Origin: CAYLNK01 sp964384675
Lineage (GTDB): Bacteria; Acidobacteriota; Thermoanaerobaculia; UBA5066
Reading direction: 5' to 3'
Assembly (NCBI GenBank): GCA_964384675.1
Contig: CAYLNK010000228.1
Span: forward strand, 1-11,075
Length of the DNA: 11,075 bases
Part shown: in pieces, positions 1 to 6,381 of the stretch
How the letters are laid out: every line of letters starts with the position of its first letter
How positions within the stretch are numbered: position 1 is the first letter of the stretch
Program-made: the position numbers and the translations under genes
The notes under the pieces: model-generated
The model's input: only the letters and a program-made list of their open reading frames with translations
Database searches by the model: none
Told to the model about the DNA's origin: nothing

Positions 1-617
1 CGCTCGGCCGCGATCCCGCCGCCGAGGCGGGCGAGACGTCCCCGCACGGTCCGCAGCCAGGCGTCGAGGAGCGCCTCGGCCACACCGGGCAATCGCGTGA
101 GGACGACGCCGGCGGCACGCGGCACCAGCGGGGCGATCCGGACGGGAGGCGCGCCGGCGACTGCGGCGAGGCACCTCTCCACGACCGCGCCCGGGACCGC
201 GAACGGGATCACCTTCACGGTCGCGGCGAGGTCTCCCGGCGAGAGGAGGGTGAACGGAGCGGCGGTCGCGAGGGTCACCGACTCGTCCACGGCGTTCACG
301 CGGTCGACCGCGTCGCGATCGACGACGAGGAGCCCCCGCGCCGCGGCGACGAGGTTGCAGCGGCCGGTGAACGCGTCGTTCACGCGGAGGCCGTCGCCCG
401 CGACGGTACGGCCCACCGCGGCCGCCGCCACGTCCTCTCCGAGATCGCCCTCCTCGAGGCGCATCGCGACGACCCAGGTGAGCCCCGCGGCGACGAGGGT
501 GGCCACGTCGTCCTCCGACAGGACGTTCCCCTTCCGGAGAACGCGGCCCGGGAGCCTCAGCGTATGAGCCAGCACCGTGCCCGCCGCCTCGCGCACCGCG
601 ACCGGACCGAACCTCAC
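1..617 (-). CDS. Molybdopterin-binding protein, N-terminal part (gene runs off the left edge)
   Basis: About 205 codons are visible, read leftward from a GTG at 617-615. The start overlaps the stop of the upstream xdhC gene by 4 bases (GTGA), which implies translational coupling. The protein opens MRFGPVAVREAAGTVLAHTL, continues with RVLRKGNVLSEDDV and GDLGEDVAAAAVG, and later has FTGRCNLVAAARGLLVVD, VDESVTLAT and ATVKVIPFAVPGA. This pattern matches the MoeA-like N-terminal half of proteins annotated as molybdopterin-binding, often fused to a MobA/MocA-like nucleotidyltransferase. These occur beside XdhC/CoxI genes and act on molybdenum cofactor. Whether the C-terminal transferase domain is present cannot be seen, because it lies outside the window. 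Assignment is by recalled family pattern plus operon context. A plus-strand open frame at 97-567 is only the Arg/Ser/Thr-rich shadow of this gene. Confidence 0.82.
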   Translation of the reverse strand, partial: MRFGPVAVREAAGTVLAHTLRLPGRVLRKGNVLSEDDVATLVAAGLTWVVAMRLEEGDLGEDVAAAAVGRTVAGDGLRVNDAFTGRCNLVAAARGLLVVDRDAVDRVNAVDESVTLATAAPFTLLSPGDLAATVKVIPFAVPGAVVERCLAAVAGAPPVRIAPLVPRAAGVVLTRLPGVAEALLDAWLRTVRGRLARLGGGIAAE

Positions 618-1309
618 GTCGACGGGACCCGCATCACGGCCACGAGCTGGGCCAGGATCGACACGGCGATCTCGGCCGGCGTGCGGGCGCCGATCGACAG
701 CCCCACGGGACCGTGGATCCGCGCCAGGTCGGCCTCGGTGAACCCTTCCTCGAGCAGGCGCCGGCGGCGCGCCTCGTGCGTCTTGCGGCTCCCGAGCGAC
801 CCGATGAAGAACGCCGGGCTCCGGAGCGCCACGATCAGCGCGGGGTCGTCCAGCTTCGGATCGTGCGTGAGCGTCACGACCGCCGTGCGCCGGTCCGGGG
901 CGAGCGCCGCGAGCGCGTCGTCGGGCCACGCCGTCGACAGCTCGACGCCCGGGAAACGCTCGGGCGTGGCGAACGCGCCGCGCGGGTCGACGACGGTCAC
1001 CGCGAGGCCGCAGAGAGTCGCCATCGGCACGAGCGCCTGCGCGATGTGCACGGCGCCCACGACCACGAGCCGGGTCGGCGGGACGAACGCGTGAAGGAAG
1101 ACGTCGGCGTCCCCGGTCCTCTCGACGCCGCTCCGGTCCTCCGCCGCGGCCCGCAGCGCCGCCTCCCACAGGGACGGCGGCGCGTCCCCGGGCCTCTCCG
1201 CGTCGAGCTCCAGCAGCGTCTGCCGGCCCCCGGGAATCTCCGTGGCGAGGACCACGGTCCGACGCGCGGCTCGCGCCGCCACGAGCTGCGCCAGGACGTC
1301 CCGCCGCAT
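614..1309 (-). CDS. xdhC: XdhC family protein, larger part with Rossmann-type C-terminal domain
   Basis: This 231-residue protein belongs to the XdhC/CoxI family, cytoplasmic factors that bind molybdenum cofactor and help its sulfuration and insertion into xanthine-dehydrogenase-type hydroxylases. Residues 1-40 (MRRDVLAQLVAARAARRTVV) resemble the region that follows the first domain in full-length XdhC. Residues 81-90 (LVVVGAVHIA) are the nucleotide-binding glycine loop of the Rossmann fold. The family signatures follow: VVDPRGAFATPERFP (106-120), LTHDPKLDDPAL (147-158), GSLGSRKTHEARRRRL (170-185) and IHGPVGLSIGARTPAEIAVS (198-217). It starts 9 bases after the stop of the small XdhC gene and in the same reading frame. 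Its ATG has no convincing ribosome binding site (GGAG lies 12 bases upstream), so coupling to the upstream gene is likely. Its stop overlaps the next gene. Confidence 0.9.
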   Translation of the reverse strand: MRRDVLAQLVAARAARRTVVLATEIPGGRQTLLELDAERPGDAPPSLWEAALRAAAEDRSGVERTGDADVFLHAFVPPTRLVVVGAVHIAQALVPMATLCGLAVTVVDPRGAFATPERFPGVELSTAWPDDALAALAPDRRTAVVTLTHDPKLDDPALIVALRSPAFFIGSLGSRKTHEARRRRLLEEGFTEADLARIHGPVGLSIGARTPAEIAVSILAQLVAVMRVPST

Positions 1310-1318
1310 GGGCCCCGG

Positions 1319-1645
1319 CTACTCCACGCGCTCGACGAAGACCGAGACGCGGCCGCCGCACGCCAGCCCGACCTCCCAGGCCCGCTCGTTCGTGACCCCG
1401 AACTCGAGGAGGCGAGGCGTGCCCGAGCGCATCACGCCCAGCGCGGCGTCGACCACCGCGCCCTCGATGCAACCGCCGGAGACGGAGCCCGTCATCGCGC
1501 CGTCCTCGTCGACGGCGAGCTGGCTGCCGGCGGGGCGGGGCGAGGATCCCCACGTCTCGACGACCGTCGCCAGCGCGACCGCCCGCCCCTCGGCGCGCCG
1601 CGCCAGCGCCATGGCGAGGACGTCGTCGGGGCCGGCGTGGATCAC
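1319..1645 (-). CDS. XdhC/CoxI family small protein (N-terminal domain only)
   Basis: This 108-residue protein is the XdhC_CoxI N-terminal domain alone. Visible signatures are TWGSSPRPAG (31-40), GSVSGGCIEG (53-62) with the conserved Cys, and EVGLACGGRV (91-100). In the family this domain takes part in molybdenum-cofactor handling for hydroxylase maturation. It is the first gene of the leftward operon. The start used is a GTG at 1645-1643 with a weak GGA upstream. An ATG at codon 12 (1612-1610) is possible but would cut the conserved DDVLAMALARR helix. Canonical XdhC is one polypeptide of about 300 residues. Here the N- and C-domains are separate frames divided by a TAG and three codons, an arrangement I recall from other CoxI-type loci. 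Confidence 0.88.
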   Translation of the reverse strand: MIHAGPDDVLAMALARRAEGRAVALATVVETWGSSPRPAGSQLAVDEDGAMTGSVSGGCIEGAVVDAALGVMRSGTPRLLEFGVTNERAWEVGLACGGRVSVFVERVE

Positions 1646-1662
1646 GGATCCAGTCTACACGC

Positions 1663-1676
1663 GGGCCCGCGGGCCC
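1663..1676. promoter_or_regulatory. 14-bp perfect palindrome in the divergent xdhC/kinase promoter region
   Basis: GGGCCCGCGGGCCC is its own reverse complement. It lies in the 61-bp gap between the start codons of the leftward XdhC operon (1645) and the rightward kinase gene (1707). It would sit near the -35 position of the candidate TATCCT promoter at 1689-1694. An operator for a dimeric regulator is possible. Pure G/C palindromes arise easily by chance in such GC-rich DNA, so confidence is low. Confidence 0.25.
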
Positions 1677-1688
1677 CGGCACGCGGAC

Positions 1689-1694
1689 TATCCT
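1689..1694 (+). promoter_or_regulatory. Candidate -10 box (TATCCT) of the kinase gene
   Basis: TATCCT stands out in a nearly A/T-free region, ending 12 bases before the ATG at 1707. No -35 hexamer is recognisable. If used, transcription would begin about 6 bases before the start codon, giving a near-leaderless mRNA. That agrees with the absence of any Shine-Dalgarno sequence in front of this ATG. The same TATCCT is found upstream of the aquaporin gene. Confidence 0.25.
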
Positions 1695-1706
1695 CGCTTC
1701 GCCACC

Positions 1707-4700
1707 ATGCGCCTCCTCGCCCTCGTGCTCCTCGCCGCCCAGGGGAGCGGGCCGCGCCCGCCCGCGGAGCGCGCTCCGGTCCCGATCCTCACCGACAGGG
1801 GCGCGCCCCTGATCCGGAGCTTCGCGCCGCGCGACATGGAGCCGCCCGGCGAGCGGAGCGGCCCGCAGGTCTTCTCGATCGCGCAGGACTCCCGCGGGGT
1901 CGTCTTCGTGGCGAACAGCGTCGGCGTCCTCGAGCACGACGGCGTCGGATGGCGCGTCCACACCCTCCCGACGAAGAGCACCCCGCTCTCGCTGGGGATC
2001 GACGCCACGGGGACCCTGTTCGTCGGGGCCGGGGACGACTTCGGTCTCTTCGAGGTCGGACGTCCCCAGGGGACGCTGCGCTTCCGGTCGCTGCGGGCCC
2101 TCGTGCCGCCCGGCGCCCCGGCCATCCGCGACGTCTGGCAGGTCCTCCCGGCGGCGGACGGTGTCTGGTTCCGCACCGAGGCCGCGCTCTACCGCTACCA
2201 CGGCGGCCGGGTCGACGTCGTCCCGGCGCGCACGAAGCTCAAGATCGGCGGGACCGCCGCCGGGCTCACCGTCGTGCGCGAGCTGGACACGGCGCTCCTG
2301 AAGCTCGAGAACGGCCGCGCCGTTCCGATCCCGGGAGGCGAGGCCCTGGCGAAGGAGAAGATCTACTTCTACCTCTCGCTCGACGGCCGCCGGCTCCTGG
2401 CCGGCACGCGCCGCGGGCTTCTCCTCTTCGACCCGGCCACCGGCGCGGTCGAGCCGTTCCGCACCGAGGTGGACGCCGAGCTCGAGAAGGCCGAGGTGTA
2501 TGCCGGCGCGCTCCTGCCCGACGGCACGCTCGCGATCGGCACGAGCTGGAAGGGCGTCTACGTCGTGGACCGGGAGGGACGCCTCGTGACGCACCTCGAC
2601 CGCGCGGCCGGGCTGCCGGACGACGAGGTGTTCACGCTCTTCGTGGATCGCGACGGGGCGCTCTGGATCGGCCTCAACAACGGGATGGCACGTGTCGAGC
2701 TGCCGTCGCCGCTCACCTGGATCTCCGAGAGGCACGGCCTGACCGGCTTCGTCGAGGCGATGGCGCGGGGCCGGGACGGCCTCTACCTCGCGACGAGCAC
2801 CGGCGTGGTCCGGCTTCGCCCGGGGCCGCACGGAGCGCTCCTCGACCGGATCCCCGGCATCTCGGAGATGACGTGGGACGTGGCCGCGACCGGCGACCTC
2901 GTCCTCGCCGCCACCGACGACGGGCTCTTCGCCATCGCGCCGGGCGAGGGATCGGGACGCGTGACGAAGCTGCGCGGCGACGCGCACCGCCAGATCCGGC
3001 CGTGGGCGCGCCTCCCGGGGCTCGTGGCGCTCGGCGTCGGAGACGGCCTCGTCTTGGCCCAGCTCGCCGACGGACGGCTGCGCGGCGAGCGGCGGGTCGC
3101 CGGCATCGCCGAGCCGGGCCTCCATCTCGTGGAGGCGCCCGACGGGGCGCTCTGGGTGGGGACCGAGTCACGCGGCCTCTACCGCGTTCGGCTCACAGCG
3201 ACGGAGGGGGCGTCCGTGGAGCGCTTCGAGGCCGGACCCGCGTCCGGACACGGGCTCGGGGCCGGATACGCGTACCCGTTCCTCCTGGACGGCGAGGTCG
3301 TCGTGGGGACGGTCAACGGCCTCCGCCGGCTCGACCCCGCCAATCCGCGGCGCTTCGTCCCGGACCGGCGGCTCGGCGAGGCGTACGCGGACGGCAGCCT
3401 CGACGTCTTCCGCATCGACCAGGACCCGGCGGGGCGGGTCTTCGTGCGGGCCGGACGCACGACGTCGGTGCTCCGGCGGGGGCCTTCGGGCTATCGATCC
3501 GATCCGGGACCGGTGTCGCGCCTTCCCGGGCATCTCGACACCAGGGCCTTCCTCACCGAGACCGGCGCGGGCACGAATGGCTCCGACCTCACCTGGATCG
3601 GGACCCACGAGGGGCTCTTCCGCGTCGACTGGGGGATCCCGCGCTTCACCGCGCCCGCGATGAGGTGCCTCGTGAGGCGCGTGACGGCGTCGGGCCGCGA
3701 CGTCCTCTTCGACGGCGCCGGGACGCCGGAGCTGCGCCTGCCGTTCTCGAGGGGCGCGCTTCGCCTGGAGTACGCGGCGCCGGCCTTCGAGGACCCCTCG
3801 GCCACGCGTTACCTCGCCCGGCTCGACGGCTTCGCGGAGCCCGCCCAGGCCCCGACCGCCGAGACCCGGCGCGACTTCACCAACCTCCCCGAGGGCTCCT
3901 ACCGCTTCCGGGTCACCGCCGTCGACCTGCTCGGCCGGACGGCCGCCGACGAGTCGATTCCGCTGGTGATCCTGCCGCCGTGGTACCGCACGGCCTGGGC
4001 CTACGGCCTCTACACGCTCCTCGCCGTGGCGGCCGTCTCGGGCCTCGTCCAGCTCCGCCTCCGGACGCTCCGGCGCCGCACCCGCGAGCTCGAAGAGGCG
4101 GTCCTCGCCCGCACCGGCGAGCTCCACGACTCGAACCGGCGCCTCTCGGACGCGCAGGCGCGGATCGCCGAGCTCGTCGAGACCACCCGCGAGGCCCAGG
4201 AGGACGTGAGCGCCTGGGCGCGAATGACAGGCATCCGGATCGCGGGGGCGATCGCGGCGCGGGCGATCGACGCCTACGCGCTCGATGGCGACTCCGTCGA
4301 GCCCCTCTCGGCGGCGAAAGGTGCGGCGGTGCCGGCGCGGGCCGCTCTCGACGACGCGCTCGCGACGTCCCGCGCGTTCCGCGAGCGGACCTCCGCGGGT
4401 CCCGTCCCGGAGGAGATCGCCCTCGCCGCGCGCGGGGCGTCGGGCGAGGTGGTCGGCGCCCTCCTCGCGCGGGGCGTGACCGCCTGGGGCGACACCGAGC
4501 GCCGGCTCCTCGAGGGCTACGCCCACCAGCTCGGGGGCGCGCTCGAGATGCGGCGGATGCGGCGGCAGCTCGCCGCGGCCGAGGCGGCGCGCACGGCGGT
4601 GCGCTCGGACATGGAGCGGCGCGGGATCGTCACGCTACGCGTCTGCCCCCGCTGCCAGCGCTGCTACGGCAGCAACGCGACGACGTGCGAGGCCGACGGC

Positions 4701-5603
4701 CGACCGCTCGAGGCCCCCCGCCTCCTCCCCCACCGGCTCCTCGACCGGTACCGGCTCGACCGCGTGCTGGGCGAGGGCGGCATGGGCACCGTGTTCCTGG
4801 CCCGCGACGAGAGGCTCGACCGCGAGGTCGCCATCAAGGTGATCCGGCCGGAGCGCTTCGACGATCCCGCCTCGAGAGTGAGGTTCGAGCGCGAAGCGCA
4901 CACGATCGCGCGGATCAGCCATCCCGGCGTCGTCGCGCTGCACGACTCCGGCACGCTCCCGGACGGCTCGGCGTTCCTGGTCATGGAGCGCCTCCACGGG
5001 CTCGATCTCGGCGCCGTCCTCGACCGGTACGGCCGCGGAGCGCCGCGCCAGATCGCCCGCCTCGCGCGTCAAGGCGGCGCGGCCCTCGCGGCCGCCCACC
5101 GCGCCGGCGTCGTGCACCGGGACGTGAAGCCGGAGAACGTCGTCCTGACGCCGGCGCCGGGCGGCTTCCTGGTGAAGGTCGTCGACTTCGGGCTCGCCAA
5201 GGAGATGAGCGTGAAGGACGGCCTCACCCGCACCGGGATGGTCGTCGGAACACCGTGGTACATGGCGCCCGAGCAGCTCGAGGGCGCCACGGTCTCGGGA
5301 CGGAGCGACCTCTACTCGTTCGCGATGATCCTGTACGAAGCGCTCACCGGAAGCCGCCCGGCGGAGTCCGCGAGTCTGGGCGAGGTCCTCGACCACGTGC
5401 TCCGGACCTCGCCTCCGCCGCCGTCGAGCAGACGTCCGGACCTGCCGCCCGAGGTCGACCGGCTCTTCGCGGAGGCCTTCCGGAAGGACCCGGCGGCGCG
5501 CCCGGAGAACGTCGAAGCGTGGGCCGGGGCGCTCGCCGACGCGCTCGAGAAAGCGACCGGCCCGGACCGGGGCTGGCCCGAGCCGATCGCCTCGAGCGCC
5601 TAG
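1707..5603 (+). CDS. Transmembrane sensor Ser/Thr protein kinase: Reg_prop propeller + Y_Y_Y + TM + zinc ribbon + kinase
   Basis: This 1298-residue protein is a one-piece membrane sensor kinase. Residues 1-15 (MRLLALVLLAAQGSG) are a short signal peptide. Residues ~45-650 are a beta-propeller with repeats of two-component-regulator type, for example GTLFVGAGDDFGLF (~102), GALWIGLNNG (317), GALWVGTESRGLYRVRL (480) and WIGTHEGLFRV (630). Residues ~690-756 are a Y_Y_Y domain ending in the typical PPWYRTAW, followed by a membrane helix (~763-783) and a coiled coil (~788-840). Residues ~840-960 look like a degenerate GAF domain. A zinc ribbon has C980, C983, C986 and C994. The kinase (~1015-1280) is complete: GEGGMGTV loop (1022-1029), K1044, E1063, HRDVKPEN (1137-1144), DFG (1160-1162) and APE (1187-1189). 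It should therefore be active and phosphorylate Ser/Thr in the cytoplasm in response to a periplasmic ligand, which is unknown. The ATG at 1707 was chosen because the frame upstream of it (open back to 1242) overlaps xdhC and would bury the signal peptide. Confidence 0.92.
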   Translation: MRLLALVLLAAQGSGPRPPAERAPVPILTDRGAPLIRSFAPRDMEPPGERSGPQVFSIAQDSRGVVFVANSVGVLEHDGVGWRVHTLPTKSTPLSLGIDATGTLFVGAGDDFGLFEVGRPQGTLRFRSLRALVPPGAPAIRDVWQVLPAADGVWFRTEAALYRYHGGRVDVVPARTKLKIGGTAAGLTVVRELDTALLKLENGRAVPIPGGEALAKEKIYFYLSLDGRRLLAGTRRGLLLFDPATGAVEPFRTEVDAELEKAEVYAGALLPDGTLAIGTSWKGVYVVDREGRLVTHLDRAAGLPDDEVFTLFVDRDGALWIGLNNGMARVELPSPLTWISERHGLTGFVEAMARGRDGLYLATSTGVVRLRPGPHGALLDRIPGISEMTWDVAATGDLVLAATDDGLFAIAPGEGSGRVTKLRGDAHRQIRPWARLPGLVALGVGDGLVLAQLADGRLRGERRVAGIAEPGLHLVEAPDGALWVGTESRGLYRVRLTATEGASVERFEAGPASGHGLGAGYAYPFLLDGEVVVGTVNGLRRLDPANPRRFVPDRRLGEAYADGSLDVFRIDQDPAGRVFVRAGRTTSVLRRGPSGYRSDPGPVSRLPGHLDTRAFLTETGAGTNGSDLTWIGTHEGLFRVDWGIPRFTAPAMRCLVRRVTASGRDVLFDGAGTPELRLPFSRGALRLEYAAPAFEDPSATRYLARLDGFAEPAQAPTAETRRDFTNLPEGSYRFRVTAVDLLGRTAADESIPLVILPPWYRTAWAYGLYTLLAVAAVSGLVQLRLRTLRRRTRELEEAVLARTGELHDSNRRLSDAQARIAELVETTREAQEDVSAWARMTGIRIAGAIAARAIDAYALDGDSVEPLSAAKGAAVPARAALDDALATSRAFRERTSAGPVPEEIALAARGASGEVVGALLARGVTAWGDTERRLLEGYAHQLGGALEMRRMRRQLAAAEAARTAVRSDMERRGIVTLRVCPRCQRCYGSNATTCEADGRPLEAPRLLPHRLLDRYRLDRVLGEGGMGTVFLARDERLDREVAIKVIRPERFDDPASRVRFEREAHTIARISHPGVVALHDSGTLPDGSAFLVMERLHGLDLGAVLDRYGRGAPRQIARLARQGGAALAAAHRAGVVHRDVKPENVVLTPAPGGFLVKVVDFGLAKEMSVKDGLTRTGMVVGTPWYMAPEQLEGATVSGRSDLYSFAMILYEALTGSRPAESASLGEVLDHVLRTSPPPPSSRRPDLPPEVDRLFAEAFRKDPAARPENVEAWAGALADALEKATGPDRGWPEPIASSA

Positions 5604-5608
5604 CCGCG

Positions 5609-6298
5609 TCAGGCCTCTTCGCTGCCGATGAACTTGTAGACGACGGCCCCGAGGACGGCACCCACGATCGGCGCGATCCAGAAGAGCCAGAGCTGCTCCA
5701 GCGCCCAGCCGCCGACGAATACGGCCACTCCGGTGCTGCGTGCCGGGTTCACCGAGGTGTTCGTCACCGGGATGCTGATCAGGTGGATCAGGGTCAGGCA
5801 GAGTCCGATCGCGATCGGCGCGAAGCCCTGGGGCGCGCGCTTGTCGGTGGCTCCGAGGATGACGATCAGGAACATCATCGTCATGACGACCTCGGTCACG
5901 AGGGCGGCGAGGAGCGAGTACTGGCCGGGCGAATGCGCGCCGTAGCCGTTCGACGCGAACCCGGCGCTCACGTCGAAGCCCGCCTTCCCGCCCGCGATCA
6001 CGAAGAGGACGCCGCCCGCCACGATTCCGCCGAGGACCTGGGCCACGATGTACGGCACCAGCTTGCTCGCCGGGAAGCGGCCGCCCGCCGCGAGCCCGAT
6101 CGAGACGGCCGGGTTGAGATGGCAGCCCGAGACGTGCCCGATCGCGAACGCCATCGTGAGCACGGTGAGCCCGAACGCGAACGACACACCGAGGAGGCCG
6201 ATCCCGACGCCGGGGAAAGCGGCCGCCAGGACCGCGCTCCCGCAGCCTCCGAGGACCAGCCAGAACGTGCCGAAGAACTCGGCCGCGTACGACTTCAT
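5609..6298 (-). CDS. aqpZ: Aquaporin Z (MIP family water channel)
   Basis: This 229-residue protein matches E. coli AqpZ in length (231) and layout, with six hydrophobic helices in the inner membrane carrying water passively. The two pore motifs are NPA at 62-64 and NPAR at 184-187. The selectivity-filter residues of a water-specific channel are present: F42, H172, T181 and R187. The Phe and His argue against a glycerol facilitator. It begins MKSYAAEFFGTFWLVLGGCG, typical of the family. The ATG at 6298 is fixed by a strong AAGGAGGG ribosome binding site. It follows the spermidine-synthase-like gene on the same strand after 83 bp, probably with its own promoter. Its stop is 5 bp from the stop of the convergent kinase gene, so the two transcripts must overlap at their 3' ends. 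Confidence 0.96.
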   Translation of the reverse strand: MKSYAAEFFGTFWLVLGGCGSAVLAAAFPGVGIGLLGVSFAFGLTVLTMAFAIGHVSGCHLNPAVSIGLAAGGRFPASKLVPYIVAQVLGGIVAGGVLFVIAGGKAGFDVSAGFASNGYGAHSPGQYSLLAALVTEVVMTMMFLIVILGATDKRAPQGFAPIAIGLCLTLIHLISIPVTNTSVNPARSTGVAVFVGGWALEQLWLFWIAPIVGAVLGAVVYKFIGSEEA

Positions 6299-6304
6299 GG
6301 GATT

Positions 6305-6312
6305 CCCTCCTT
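6305..6312 (-). promoter_or_regulatory. Strong ribosome binding site of aqpZ
   Basis: On the minus strand AAGGAGGG lies 6 bases before the aqpZ ATG. It is close to the full anti-Shine-Dalgarno complement and much stronger than the sites of the other genes here. It fixes the start and suggests high translation. Confidence 0.8.
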
Positions 6313-6331
6313 CACCGATTGCGTTGCGAGG

Positions 6332-6337
6332 AGGATA
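6332..6337 (-). promoter_or_regulatory. Candidate -10 box (TATCCT) of aqpZ
   Basis: Minus-strand TATCCT lies about 20 bases upstream of the aqpZ ribosome binding site, giving a plausible leader of about 27 bases. No -35 box is recognisable. The identical hexamer precedes the kinase gene at 1689-1694. The evidence is a motif match only. Confidence 0.25.
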
Positions 6338-6361
6338 GCGCCGCCGGCCGTCGGCGGGCGC
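6338..6361 (-). terminator. Possible GC-rich hairpin between the spermidine-synthase-like gene and aqpZ
   Basis: Minus-strand GCGCCCGCCG and CGGCGGCGC can pair around a 5-base loop with one bulged C. The hairpin lies 21 bases beyond the stop of the spermidine-synthase-like gene. There is no U-tract after it (TATCCTCC follows), so it is not a classical intrinsic terminator. It may attenuate read-through into aqpZ or be incidental to the base composition. Confidence 0.25.
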
Positions 6362-6381
6362 CTGTCCGCGGCGGGACCGCC

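Noticed and set aside
1701..1710. GCCACCATG around the kinase start, resembling a eukaryotic Kozak sequence
   Set aside because: The gene layout and operons are bacterial. This is a chance match in GC-rich DNA.
3168..4526. A 452-codon minus-strand frame inside the kinase gene
   Set aside because: It is Glu/Arg/Gly-rich without family motifs, and the opposite frame holds the propeller repeats, Y_Y_Y domain and membrane helix.
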